A stretch of 64,000 nucleotides of DNA from Bradyrhizobium vignae (GCF_004114425.1 NZ_RDQF01000001.1:186001-250000); one strand, 5' to 3'; positions 34,971 to 46,793 are shown, counted from the stretch's first letter. Notes: generated by a model not told the origin, from the letters alone. A program made the numbers and translations.

Positions 34971-36380
34971 ATGACAATGGAACAGGATCGCTGGTCACGC
35001 GTGAAGGGTCGGCTGCGCTCGAGCGTTGGCGAGGACGTCTACACGAGCTGGTTTGCACGCATGGATCTCGAAGGCGTGCAGGACGAGAGCGTGCGGCTCT
35101 CGGTGCCGACGCGATTCCTGAAGAGCTGGATCCAGGCCCATTATGCCGAGCGCGTGCTGTCGTGCTGGCAGGCCGAGATGCCGGAAGTGCATCGCATCGA
35201 CCTCACGGTCCGCTCCGCCGTGCGCCCGGCGGCGCACCCGAAGGAAGCGCCCGCGCCGGTCGAGGCGCGCCGCGCGCCGACACCGGAATTGCGCTCGACC
35301 GCGACCGCGCCGGTCTCGGCCAATCACGACGCGCTCGGCGGCTCGCCGCTGGATCCGCGCCTGACCTTCGCGAGCTTCGTCGTCGGCCGCTCCAACACGC
35401 TGGCACATGCCGCCGCGCGCCAGGTTGCCGAAGGACGCCGCGGCGATCCCGTCATGTTCAACCCGCTCTACATTCACGCCGGCGTCGGCCTCGGCAAGAC
35501 GCATCTCTTGCAGGCGGTGACCTGGGCCGGCAATTCCGGCAACGAGCGCAAGGTGCTGTATCTCACGGCGGAGAAATTCATGTACGGCTTCGTCGCTGCG
35601 CTGAAGACGCAGACGGCGCTGGCCTTCAAGGAAGCGCTGCGCGGCATCGACGTGCTCGTCATCGACGATCTGCAATTCCTCCAGGGCAAGTCGACGCAGG
35701 CCGAGTTCTGTCACACGCTGAACGCGCTGATCGACGCCGGCCGCCAGGTCGTGATCGCGGCCGACCGTCCGCCGTCCGACCTCGAAAGCCTCGACGACCG
35801 CGTGCGCTCGCGGCTCGCCGGCGGGCTCGTGGTCGAGATGGGCTCGCTCGGCGAGGAGCTGCGCCACGGCATCCTGAAGTCGCGCGTCGCCGCGGCCCGC
35901 GCCCATCATGCGACGTTCGAGGTACCCGAGGAGGTGCTGCAATATCTGGCGCGCACCATCACCCATAATGGCCGCGATCTCGAAGGCGCGATCAACCGTC
36001 TGCTCGCGCATTCCAAGCTCAACAACCGGCCGGTGACGCTGGAGATGGCGGAGCACGAGGTGCGCGACCTGGTGCGGCCGCAGGAGCCCAAGCGGATCAA
36101 GATCGAGGACATCCAGCGCGTGGTGGCGCGGCAGTACAATGTCAGCCGCTCCGACCTGTTGTCCTCGCGCCGCACCGCCAACGTGGTCCGCCCGCGGCAG
36201 GTGGCGATGTATCTCGCCAAGACGCTGACCCTGCGCTCGCTGCCCGAGATCGGCCGCCGCTTCGGCGGGCGCGACCACACCACCGTGCTGCACGCGGTAC
36301 GCAAGATCGAGGCGCTGGTCTCCAAGGACACCGCGCTGTTGGAAGAGGTCGAGTCGCTGAAGCGCCAGCTTCAGGAATAA
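34971..36380 (+). CDS. dnaA: chromosomal replication initiator DnaA
   Basis: 469 residues. Domain I at 1-80 ([21 protein letters not shown]), a short linker, then the AAA+ domain with Walker [13 protein letters not shown], Walker [12 protein letters not shown], sensor and arginine-finger regions, and domain IV with the DNA-binding signature [15 protein letters not shown]. It opens the replication origin as an ATP-bound filament. The start is the ATG at 34971; another in-frame ATG lies two codons on. dnaN follows after 375 bp, which include a palindromic unit. Confidence 0.98.
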   Translation: MTMEQDRWSRVKGRLRSSVGEDVYTSWFARMDLEGVQDESVRLSVPTRFLKSWIQAHYAERVLSCWQAEMPEVHRIDLTVRSAVRPAAHPKEAPAPVEARRAPTPELRSTATAPVSANHDALGGSPLDPRLTFASFVVGRSNTLAHAAARQVAEGRRGDPVMFNPLYIHAGVGLGKTHLLQAVTWAGNSGNERKVLYLTAEKFMYGFVAALKTQTALAFKEALRGIDVLVIDDLQFLQGKSTQAEFCHTLNALIDAGRQVVIAADRPPSDLESLDDRVRSRLAGGLVVEMGSLGEELRHGILKSRVAAARAHHATFEVPEEVLQYLARTITHNGRDLEGAINRLLAHSKLNNRPVTLEMAEHEVRDLVRPQEPKRIKIEDIQRVVARQYNVSRSDLLSSRRTANVVRPRQVAMYLAKTLTLRSLPEIGRRFGGRDHTTVLHAVRKIEALVSKDTALLEEVESLKRQLQE

Positions 36381-36755
36381 AGGCCTATTTGTTTCGCCTT
36401 CAGCAGAGGCCGTCATGCCCGGGCTTGACCCGGGCATCCACGTTCTTTGGCCTTCTTAGGCAAGCCGGATGGCCGGGACGAGCCCGGCCATGACGCTGTG
36501 GGGACGATCGCTACCCCACCAGCGAGGGAGCGCACCTGCACCCGGCTGCCCGCGCCGGTTTGCCGTTAAATCGTGGGGAACTGCCCCCAATGCCTTGAAT
36601 CCCACCGCCATCCGCGCCACCTTGCGCGACCCTGACGGCTTTGGTCATATCGGCTCGATGACCCGGCCTTCCGGGGTCTTCGGTGCCGTGGCGCTTTTCG
36701 GCTGCCGGGCTTCTTCCAACGCAGTGTTTTCCTTGGGGATCGGGCGAGTAGTGCA
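36381..36755. other. 375-bp dnaA-dnaN spacer
   Basis: Contains the composite palindromic unit 36412-36494 and presumably the dnaN promoter nearer 36700. No gene seen. Confidence 0.6.
36412..36494. repeat. composite palindromic unit, empty form (83 bp)
   Basis: Begins GTCAT and ends ATGAC. Left stem GCCCGGGCTTGACCCGGGC, right stem GGCCGGGACGAGCCCGGCC. The design matches the unit at 37892-38263 that carries a GIY-YIG gene. Confidence 0.8.
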
Positions 36756-37874
36756 ATGAAGGTTACGGTCGAACGCGCGCAACTCCTGAAGTCGCTGGGC
36801 CATGTCCACCGCGTGGTCGAGCGCCGCAACACGATCCCGATCCTCGGCAACGTGCTGGTCCGCGCCGAAAACGCCAAATTGTCGCTGAAGGCGACCGACC
36901 TCGACCTCGAGGTGACGGAGACGCTGCCGGCGGAAACCGCGACCGCGGGCTCCACCACCGTGCCGGCGCACATGTTCTACGACATCGTGCGCAAGCTGCC
37001 CGACGGCTCGCAGATCGTGCTGGAGGCCGACGGCGACCGGGCGGTGCTCGCGATCCGCGCCGGCCGCTCGCGTTTCACGCTGCAGACGCTGCCGGAGAAT
37101 GATTTCCCGGATCTCGCCGCCGGCGACATGTCCCACTCGTTCTCGCTCGCGGCCAAGGACGTCAAGCGGCTGATCGACCGCACCCAGTTCGCGATCTCGA
37201 CGGAGGAGACGCGCTACTACCTCAACGGCATCTATCTGCACGCGGCCGGCACGGCCAAGGCCGCCACCCTGCGCGGCGTCGCCACCGACGGCCACCGCCT
37301 CGCCCAGCTCGACCTGGTGCAGCCCAGGGGCGCCGAGGGCATGCCCGGCGTGATCGTGCCGCGCAAGACCGTCGGCGAGGTGCAGCGCCTGATCGAGGAC
37401 ACCGAGGCCGAGATGACGATCGAGCTGTCGCAGGCCAAGATCCGCTTTACGATCGGCAACGTCGTGCTGACCTCGAAACTGATCGACGGCACCTTCCCCG
37501 ACTACGGCCGCGTCATCCCGCAGAACAACGACAAGGAGCTCGTCGTCGACAAGAAGGACTTCGAGAACGCGGTCGACCGCGTCTCCACCATTTCCAGCGA
37601 GCGCGGGCGGGCGGTGAAGCTGTCGCTGTCGGCCGGCAAGCTGGTGCTGTCGGTGACCAACCCGGATTCGGGCAGCGCGACCGAGGAGCTCGAGGTCGAA
37701 TACGCCGCCGACGCCCTCGATATCGGCTTCAACTCCCGCTATTTGCTCGACATCGCCGCCCAGATCGAAGGCGACGTCGCAACCCTCCGCCTCGCCGATC
37801 CGGGCTCACCAACCCTGGTGCAGGATCGTGACGACAAGAGCGCACTGTACGTGCTGATGCCGATGCGGGTGTGA
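36756..37874 (+). CDS. dnaN: DNA polymerase III beta subunit (sliding clamp)
   Basis: 372 residues, start MKVTVERAQLLKSLGHVHRVVERRNTIP in part, the usual DnaN opening. Three repeated clamp folds; end LMPMRV carries the peptide-binding pocket residues. It encircles DNA and tethers polymerase III. Between dnaA and recF as in most bacteria, though separated from each by palindromic units. Confidence 0.98.
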   Translation: MKVTVERAQLLKSLGHVHRVVERRNTIPILGNVLVRAENAKLSLKATDLDLEVTETLPAETATAGSTTVPAHMFYDIVRKLPDGSQIVLEADGDRAVLAIRAGRSRFTLQTLPENDFPDLAAGDMSHSFSLAAKDVKRLIDRTQFAISTEETRYYLNGIYLHAAGTAKAATLRGVATDGHRLAQLDLVQPRGAEGMPGVIVPRKTVGEVQRLIEDTEAEMTIELSQAKIRFTIGNVVLTSKLIDGTFPDYGRVIPQNNDKELVVDKKDFENAVDRVSTISSERGRAVKLSLSAGKLVLSVTNPDSGSATEELEVEYAADALDIGFNSRYLLDIAAQIEGDVATLRLADPGSPTLVQDRDDKSALYVLMPMRV

Positions 37875-37891
37875 GGCTATTTTCTCCTCTT

Positions 37892-38263
37892 GTCATAGCC
37901 GGGTCATGGCCGGGCTTGACCCGGCCAGCCATCGAACAAAACGACCTGGGTGTACATCCTCGCCAGCAAGCCCGGTGGAACACTCTACATAGGCGTCACG
38001 AACAATTTGGTCCGCCGCGTCTATGAACATCGCGAGGGTCTGGCCGATGGCTTCACCAAACGTTACGGCGTGAAGGCTTTGGTCTATTTCGAGGCGCATG
38101 ACACGATCGCCGCTGCCCTTCAGCGCGAAAAGAACATGAAGCACTGGTCCCGTGAGTGGAAGATCGATCTGATTGTGAAGAGCAATCCCACCTGGCAAGA
38201 CCCATATGATGAAATTGCCCGCTGACGCGGGCGAGGGATTGCCGGGTCAAGCCCGGCAATGAC
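37892..38263 (+). mobile_element. palindromic unit carrying a GIY-YIG nuclease gene (372 bp)
   Basis: Starts GTCAT and ends ATGAC. The left stem (GGCCGGGCTTGACCCGGCC, 37908-37926) and right stem (TTGCCGGGTCAAGCCCGGCAA, 38239-38259, 21 bases, shown here with its centre at GGGTCAAGCCC) are inverted copies sharing CCGGGCTTGACCCGG. The gene at 37950-38225 fills the inside. Empty units of the same form are at 36412-36494 and 24619-24720. That it is mobile is inferred. Confidence 0.5.
37950..38225 (+). CDS. single-domain GIY-YIG nuclease
   Basis: 91 residues from a GTG. Catalytic pattern: YILASKPGGTLYIGVTNNL (the GIY and YIG strands), then RRVYEHREG with the catalytic Arg and a later Glu region (ALQREKNMKHWSREWK). 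This is the UvrC-type nuclease core without extra domains. In relatives I expect an ATG four codons earlier, where this copy reads AAA, so the start may have been lost and GTG used instead. It lies between dnaN and recF inside inverted palindromes, in the operon direction. Confidence 0.85.
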   Translation: MYILASKPGGTLYIGVTNNLVRRVYEHREGLADGFTKRYGVKALVYFEAHDTIAAALQREKNMKHWSREWKIDLIVKSNPTWQDPYDEIAR

Positions 38264-38271
38264 GAGTTGAG

Positions 38272-39408
38272 ATGACCCCCTCCCGCATTCATCGCCTGAC
38301 GTTGACGCACTTTCGCAATTATCGGGCGGCGGGGCTCGAGACGGCGGCTGACGTGGTGGCGCTGGTCGGGCCGAACGGGGCGGGCAAGACCAATTGCATC
38401 GAGGCGATCTCGTTCCTGTCGCCGGGACGCGGCCTGCGCCGCGCAACGCTGGAGGACGTCGCCGACAACCAGGGCGACGGCTCCTGGGCGGTGTCGGCGC
38501 AGGTCGAGGGCGCGCTGGGCCTCGCCACGCTCGGCACCGGGATCGATGCGCCGCGCGCAGATGGCCCGGTCAGCCGGCGCTGCCGCATCGACCGCGAGCC
38601 GGTGGGGTCGGCCAGCGCCTTCGGCGACCACATCCGCATGGTGTGGCTGACGCCGGCGATGGACGGGCTGTTCATGGGGGCTGCGTCCGAGCGGCGGCGC
38701 TTCTTCGACCGCCTGGTGCTCGCCATCGACAGCGAGCATTCCAGCCGGATCAACGCACTCGAGCGCTCGCTGCGTTCGCGCAACCGCCTGCTGGAGACGC
38801 GCAATTACGACGACCATTGGTGCGACGCGATCGAGCGCGAGACCGCCGAGCTGGCCGTCGCGGTCGCAGCAACGCGCGGCCAGACCGCGGCAAGGCTCAC
38901 CGGCATGCTCAACGCACGCGCGCAAGAATCCGCGTTCCCGTCGGCGCAGATCGCGCTCGACGGCTGGATGGAGAACGCGCTGCTCCAGGAGACCGCGACG
39001 TCGGTCGAGGACCGCTACCGCCAGATCCTGCGCGACAACCGCCCGCGCGATGCGATCGCCGGTCGCACCACCGACGGTCCGCATCTCACCGACCTGCAGG
39101 TCGTCTACGCGCCGAAAAGCATGCCCGCGCGCGACGCTTCGACCGGCGAGCAGAAGGCGCTTCTGATCGGCCTCGTGCTCGCGCATGCGACGCTGGTCGC
39201 CGAGATGACCGGCATCGTGCCGCTGCTGCTGCTCGACGAGGTGGTTGCGCATCTCGACCCGAACCGCCGCGCGGCGCTGTTCGAGGAGCTGAAGAAGCTC
39301 GGCGCGCAGGTGTGGCTGACCGGCGCGGATCCTGCCGCCTTCACCGAGATCGGCGCAGGGGGCGAAGTCTTTGACGTCGAGAGCGGACGAGTCTCGGCCC
39401 GAAGCTAG
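38272..39408 (+). CDS. recF: DNA replication and repair protein RecF
   Basis: 378 residues. SMC/ABC-like ATPase: Walker A GPNGAGKTNCIEAI, signature STGEQKALLIG, Walker B PLLLLDEVVAHLD. With RecO and RecR it loads RecA at gaps. It starts nine bases after the palindromic unit that carries the GIY-YIG gene, so its distance from dnaN has been increased by that unit. Confidence 0.96.
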   Translation: MTPSRIHRLTLTHFRNYRAAGLETAADVVALVGPNGAGKTNCIEAISFLSPGRGLRRATLEDVADNQGDGSWAVSAQVEGALGLATLGTGIDAPRADGPVSRRCRIDREPVGSASAFGDHIRMVWLTPAMDGLFMGAASERRRFFDRLVLAIDSEHSSRINALERSLRSRNRLLETRNYDDHWCDAIERETAELAVAVAATRGQTAARLTGMLNARAQESAFPSAQIALDGWMENALLQETATSVEDRYRQILRDNRPRDAIAGRTTDGPHLTDLQVVYAPKSMPARDASTGEQKALLIGLVLAHATLVAEMTGIVPLLLLDEVVAHLDPNRRAALFEELKKLGAQVWLTGADPAAFTEIGAGGEVFDVESGRVSARS

Positions 39409-39500
39409 ACCGCCGCCTTGAACCCGCCCGTTTGCGGCCGCGACTAGCTTTTTGAGCGCGCGGCGGCGATGGCGTCGCGCGCGATATCCTGGAGAGAAAG

Positions 39501-40244
39501 ATGCGGACGGTAATGACCGGGGCGCAAGCCCCGGCACGATGGCTGGCGTTTGCGTGCGGCCTCTGCTTTCTCGCGATCTGCATGCTCGCGGCGAGCGCCG
39601 GAGCCTGGGTGTCGCAGCTGCCGCCGCTGTTCTCGGCCGGGCTCACGCCGGATCCCGCGACCAAGCTGCCCGCGCCGACCCGCTACAGCTACAGGGGAAT
39701 CCACACCACCGTGGTGAGCGGCATCGAAGCGCCGCTCCGTACCAGGCTGGAAGCGACCGTCCCCTTCGATCTCGGCGACGTGCTCGCCTTCTACCGCGCC
39801 GAACTCGGCAAGCTCGGCTGGCAGGAAAAGCCTGACGGCGCGGTGATCGCCGCCGATCACGTCGAGCTTGCCTTCGCCTCACCGCTCGGACCGGCGCTGC
39901 TGGAGCTCCATCGCAAGGACAACAGCACCGCGATCGAGCTCGTGCAGAAGAATTCGGATACGGCGACAAAGGCGAACGTCATGCCCGAACCCGGCCAGGC
40001 CAAGGTGGTGTTCAGCAATATCGGCGAGACGGAGGCCGCGCTCACCATCGACGAGCGGACAATCATCCGCGCCCGCGGCGCCAATGCCGTCGCGCTGGAC
40101 CTGCCGGCCGGCAAATATCCCTACGAAGTGAACGTGCCCGGGCATCCCGCCCATACGAACACCCTCGTCATCGCGGCCGGCGACACCTGGGAGCTCACGG
40201 TCGGACGCGACGGCGATGCGTGGTCGCCGCTGCATCTGTATTGA
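39501..40244 (+). CDS. hypothetical membrane-anchored protein (247 aa)
   Basis: GAGAGAAAG ribosome site; one N-terminal membrane segment or signal (WLAFACGLCFLAICMLAASAGAW). The outer part has VPFDLGDVLAFYRAELGKLGW, a pattern seen in periplasmic proteins that read quantities along a helix and strand, and ends LVIAAGDTWELTVGRDGDAW. No named family. It lies between recF and gyrB, where most genomes have no such gene. Confidence 0.78.
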   Translation: MRTVMTGAQAPARWLAFACGLCFLAICMLAASAGAWVSQLPPLFSAGLTPDPATKLPAPTRYSYRGIHTTVVSGIEAPLRTRLEATVPFDLGDVLAFYRAELGKLGWQEKPDGAVIAADHVELAFASPLGPALLELHRKDNSTAIELVQKNSDTATKANVMPEPGQAKVVFSNIGETEAALTIDERTIIRARGANAVALDLPAGKYPYEVNVPGHPAHTNTLVIAAGDTWELTVGRDGDAWSPLHLY

Positions 40245-42988
<2,744 letters not shown>

Positions 42989-43355
42989 GGCCGGGTTGGC
43001 TTGATCGGAGCCAACCACGGATGCAGATCACCTGATCGGCGCGCTGATCCTGATCGCGACCCTCTATGTGATCGGGAATATCGTCGGGCTGTTTTGAGGG
43101 CCGCTTCCACAAGCTTCATCCTCATCCTGAGGAGCCCGCGAAAGCGGGCATCTCGAAGGATGGCCACAGGCGAATAGGGGCCTGCATGGTTCGCGACGCG
43201 CGTTCCGCGCTCCTCACCATGAGGGATCAGCAGCTTCGCCTGGGCTCACGGATCGGCTACGAACCACCGCCCAGCACAATTGCTCCCGCGCTCAAATCTC
43301 TGTAGTTTCCGCCCGAAACAGCCCTCCCCACTCCATCAGGACAGCGAGAATCCAT
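42989..43355. other. 367-bp gyrB-murA spacer
   Basis: Contains a short frame that reads as one membrane helix (DHLIGALILIATLYVIGNI, ending at the TGA at 43095-43097) but with no ATG, GTG or TTG start, and a palindromic repeat at 43117-43225. Confidence 0.5.
43117..43225. repeat. palindromic repeat (CTCATCCTGAGGAGC type)
   Basis: CTCATCCTGAGGAGCCCGCG ... CGCGCTCCTCACCATGAGGG. Related to 29215-29337. Confidence 0.7.
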
Positions 43356-44651
43356 TTGGCGCCCATCCAATATATCGTCGAGGGCGGTCACCGGCTCTCG
43401 GGCTCGATCGAGCCGTCCGGCAACAAGAACTCGGCGCTTCCGATCATCGCCGCCGCCCTGCTCACCGAGCATCCGGTCACGCTGGAGAACGTGCCGCGGA
43501 TCCGCGACACCGAAACACTGGTCGAGCTGATCCGCTCGGTCGGTGCATCGGCGGAATGGACTGCCCGCAATACGCTTCACATCCATGCCAAGAGCATCCG
43601 CGCCGCCGATCTCGATCCCGAGCTGTGCGTGCGCATCCGTGCCTCGATCCTGCTCGCGGGGCCCCTGCTCGCGCGCTGCGGCGAGGTGATGCTGCCGCCA
43701 CCGGGCGGCGATGTCATCGGCCGCCGCCGTCTGGACACCCATGTGCTGGCGCTGGAGCAGCTGGGGGCCAAGGTCACCGCGACCGACCGGCTCGAGTTCC
43801 GCGCGCCAAAGCTCGCCGGCGCGGACGTGTTTTTGGACGAGCCGAGCGTCACCGCGACCGAAAACGCGCTCGTTGCAGCGGTCGCCGCCGAAGGCGTCAC
43901 TTACTTGCGCAACGCCGCCTCCGAACCGCATGTGCAGGACCTCGCCAACTTCCTGGTCGCGCTCGGCGCGAAAATCGAGGGCATCGGCACCAACACCATG
44001 ACCATCCATGGCGCGGCGACGCTGGGGGAAGCGAGCTACAGGATCCAGCCCGACCACATCGAGGTCGGCTCGCTGATCGGACTTGCCGCGGTGACGCGCT
44101 CGCCGCTGCGCATCACGCGCGCCGGTGTCGAGCATCTGCGCTCGATCCGCATGGGTTTCGAGCGGCTCGGCATCGTCTGCCGAATCGAGGGCGATGACCT
44201 CATCGTGCCCTCCAATCAGACATTGAAGATCCAGGACGATTTCGGCGGCCATGTGCCCAAGCTGGAGGACCAGCCCTGGCCGGCCTTCCCGGCCGACCTG
44301 ATGTCGATCGCGATCGTCACCGCCACGCAATGCGAGGGCGTGATCCTGATGTTTGAGAAGATGTTCGAATCGCGGATGTTCTTCGTCGACAAGCTGATCG
44401 CGATGGGCGCGCGCATCGTGCTCTGCGACCCGCACCGCGCCATCATCGCCGGCCCCAGCCGCCTGCGTGGTGCGCCGATGACCTCGCCCGACATCCGCGC
44501 CGGCATGGCGATGCTGCTCGCCGCCGTCTGCGCCGAGGGCACCTCCACCATCAACAACGCCGACCAGATCGAGCGCGGCTACGAGCGCATCGAGGAACGG
44601 CTGAATGCACTGGGCGCGAAGATCAAGCGCGTGCCGGAAAGGAAGAGCTGA
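43356..44651 (+). CDS. murA: UDP-GlcNAc enolpyruvyl transferase (MurA) homologue with Asp at the catalytic Cys
   Basis: 431 residues from a TTG; GCGAGAA lies upstream. The EPSP-like fold is clear: PSGNKNSALP with the substrate Lys and Asn, VRIRASILLAGPLLAR, and DIRAGMAMLLAAVCAEG with the late Arg. The loop that holds Cys115 in E. coli (PGGCxIGxRPVD) reads PPGGDVIGRRRLDTH, so Asp replaces Cys while Arg120 is kept. In other bacteria this change keeps activity and gives natural fosfomycin resistance. The sequence differs from the usual alphaproteobacterial MurA, so it may be a second copy. Confidence 0.88.
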   Translation: MAPIQYIVEGGHRLSGSIEPSGNKNSALPIIAAALLTEHPVTLENVPRIRDTETLVELIRSVGASAEWTARNTLHIHAKSIRAADLDPELCVRIRASILLAGPLLARCGEVMLPPPGGDVIGRRRLDTHVLALEQLGAKVTATDRLEFRAPKLAGADVFLDEPSVTATENALVAAVAAEGVTYLRNAASEPHVQDLANFLVALGAKIEGIGTNTMTIHGAATLGEASYRIQPDHIEVGSLIGLAAVTRSPLRITRAGVEHLRSIRMGFERLGIVCRIEGDDLIVPSNQTLKIQDDFGGHVPKLEDQPWPAFPADLMSIAIVTATQCEGVILMFEKMFESRMFFVDKLIAMGARIVLCDPHRAIIAGPSRLRGAPMTSPDIRAGMAMLLAAVCAEGTSTINNADQIERGYERIEERLNALGAKIKRVPERKS

Positions 44652-44661
44652 AGGCTCTTTC

Positions 44662-44775
44662 TTCATTCTCCCCCTGTGGGAGAAGGTGGCGCGAAGCGCA
44701 CAATATCGTAGATTCCATGGGCGGTGGCTCCTGTTGGGTCCCGGCTCGCGCTTCGCGCGTCCGGGACACGTGGGC
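44662..44775. repeat. palindromic repeat fragments
   Basis: Left part CCCCCTGTGGGAGAAGGTGG matches the repeat at 27869-28027. Right part GGGTCCCGGCTCGCGCTTCG...CGTCCGGGAC is a further hairpin type. Confidence 0.6.
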
Positions 44776-44811
44776 CATGTTTTCGACGTGTGGCCGTGCT
44801 ATTGACCGGCG

Positions 44812-46206
44812 ATGCTCGACACCGTGCAACATCATTCGCAGCCGCAGGCCGGCGTGCCGCCAAATCATCTCGCCGAAGAGTTCGTCCAGACGCTGCGCCT
44901 CGCCGTGCCGATGATGCTGACGCAACTCGGGCAGATCGCGATGATCACGACCGATCTCGCGATGATCGGCCACCTCGGCGAGAGCGCAGTGGCCGCGGCG
45001 GCGCTGGCGCATACGGTCTATTTCGTCAGCTTCACCTTCGGGCTCGGACTGATGTCCGCGGTGTCGCCGCTGGCCGCGCAGGCGTTCGGCGCCGGCGATA
45101 TCAGGCGCATCCGCCGCTCCCTGCGCGTCGGCCTCTGGGCCGCGCTCTTGATCTCGCTGCCGATGATGGCCTCGCCGCTCTATGGCGAGCAGATCCTGCT
45201 CGCACTCGGACAAGTGCCACAATCCGCCGCGCTGGCGCAGCGCTACCTGAACGGCCTCGCCTGGGGAATCGCGCCGGCGCTGGGCTTCATCGCGCTGCGC
45301 AGCATGATGAGCGCGGTGAACCGGCCGCAGGCGCCGCTCTGGATCACGGTGGCGGCGATCCCGGTCAACGCCGCGCTGGTCTACGCCCTGATCCACGGCC
45401 TGTTCGGCCTGCCGGAGCTCGGCCTGTTCGGCGCGGGACTTGCGACCACGCTGGTCAATCTCGGCACCTTCCTCGCTGCGCTCGCCATCGCGGCATGGCG
45501 AAAACCCTTCGCCGGCTATCATCCCCTCGCCCATCTCTGGCGGATCGACTGGCCGCTGATGCGTCAGCTGGTTGCGGTCGGCGCGCCGATCTCGTTTTCC
45601 CTGCTGCTGGAATACGGCCTGTTCTCCTCGGCCGCGCTGCTGATGGGGCTGATCTCGACCACGGCGCTCGCCGCGCACCAGATCGCGCTCCAGGTCACCG
45701 CCGTGCTGTTCATGGTGCCACTCGGCATCGGCATGGCTGCGACGGTGCGGGTCGGTCATGCCTTCGGCCGCCGTGATCCGGCGGCGGTGAAGCGCGCAGG
45801 GCTCGCCGCAGCCGTTCTCGGTGTCGCGCTGGTCTTCGCGCTGACGATCGCCATCGTGATCGGGCGCTATCAGCTCGGCCGGCTGTTTTTCGGCGGCGCC
45901 AGCGAAAGCGCGGCCACCGTCGAACTGACGGGGACGCTGCTCCTGGTCGGCGCCACCTTCTTCATCGCCGACGGCCTGCAGACCATCATGGGCGGCGCGC
46001 TGCGCGGCATCAACGACACCAGGATGACACTGCTGTTCGCGGCGATCGGCTATTGGGGCGTCGCCTTTCCCACAGGCTGGATGCTCGCGTTCCACGCAGG
46101 GTTGGGCGCGATCGGCGTCTGGATCGGCTTCTCGATCGGCACATTCGTCTATGCCGGGCTCCTGGTCTTGCGCTTCCGAATGCTGACGCGCAGATTGGTG
46201 GAATGA
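44812..46206 (+). CDS. MATE family efflux transporter
   Basis: 464 residues with about twelve membrane helices in two similar halves (VPMMLTQLGQIAMITTDLAMIG in part, and the second-half LVAVGAPISFSLLLEYGLF). NorM-type members expel drugs and cationic dyes using Na+ or H+. It overlaps the next gene by ATGA, so the two form an operon. Confidence 0.93.
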   Translation: MLDTVQHHSQPQAGVPPNHLAEEFVQTLRLAVPMMLTQLGQIAMITTDLAMIGHLGESAVAAAALAHTVYFVSFTFGLGLMSAVSPLAAQAFGAGDIRRIRRSLRVGLWAALLISLPMMASPLYGEQILLALGQVPQSAALAQRYLNGLAWGIAPALGFIALRSMMSAVNRPQAPLWITVAAIPVNAALVYALIHGLFGLPELGLFGAGLATTLVNLGTFLAALAIAAWRKPFAGYHPLAHLWRIDWPLMRQLVAVGAPISFSLLLEYGLFSSAALLMGLISTTALAAHQIALQVTAVLFMVPLGIGMAATVRVGHAFGRRDPAAVKRAGLAAAVLGVALVFALTIAIVIGRYQLGRLFFGGASESAATVELTGTLLLVGATFFIADGLQTIMGGALRGINDTRMTLLFAAIGYWGVAFPTGWMLAFHAGLGAIGVWIGFSIGTFVYAGLLVLRFRMLTRRLVE

Positions 46207-46691
46207 AGGGGACGGTCCACGAAGTCACGCCTGAGGTCGATGCCAATGCATTGCTGCCCGGCGCGCAGTTCATCGACGCGTTTCGCGTCGAGATCGGCGC
46301 GGCGGCGGTCGATGCCCGCCAGGCCTGCGTCCGGATGGTGCTGCACGGGCCGCGCTGGGTCGACGGTCTGGTGCACCTGCGCAACATTCTGGTGACGCCG
46401 TTCGGGCTGAAGACCTCGGGCGAAGGCGCGCCGGCGCCGCACGGCCTGATCGGCCTTTTTCCGGTGGTGAGCGAGACGCCGGAGCGGCTCGTCGCGGGCT
46501 TCAACGATTCTCATCTCGACTTCCGCCTCGTCGTCGACGTGACGGGCGATGCCGCGAGCCGCCGGGTGACCTCGACCACGCTGGTGCGCACGCACAATCT
46601 GCTCGGCCGCACCTACCTCGCCCTCATCACGCCCTTCCACAAGCTCGTGGTCCGCGGCATGATGGGACGGATCGTGGAGCCGGCCCGTTAA
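46203..46691 (+). CDS. DUF2867 family protein
   Basis: 162 residues from the ATG that overlaps the MATE stop. The sequence has a START-like strand and helix pattern (DARQACVRMVLHGPRWV, LRNILVTPFGLK, DFRLVVDVTGD) and the end LITPFHKLVVRGMMGRI typical of DUF2867. The role is unknown; it probably accompanies the MATE exporter. Confidence 0.87.
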   Translation: MKGTVHEVTPEVDANALLPGAQFIDAFRVEIGAAAVDARQACVRMVLHGPRWVDGLVHLRNILVTPFGLKTSGEGAPAPHGLIGLFPVVSETPERLVAGFNDSHLDFRLVVDVTGDAASRRVTSTTLVRTHNLLGRTYLALITPFHKLVVRGMMGRIVEPAR

Positions 46692-46787
46692 AGCGCGATG
46701 AGATTTGGATGAATCGTCATCGCGCTTTAGCTTGTTGTTTACGCATGATCTTTCCGGAAAACCGCTTCGCACTTTTCCGGATCATGC
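46690..46787. repeat. two rhizobial hairpin repeats
   Basis: TAAAGCGCGATGA...TCATCGCGCTTTA (46690-46730), then GCATGATC-TTTCCGGAAAA...TTTTCCGGATCATGC (46743-46787). Both are familiar intergenic repeats of Rhizobiales. The first may also end the MATE operon transcript. Confidence 0.75.
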
Positions 46788-46793
46788 TTTAGC

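Noticed and set aside
34995..36437. 480-codon frame antisense to dnaA
   Set aside because: Shadow of dnaA with typical antisense composition.
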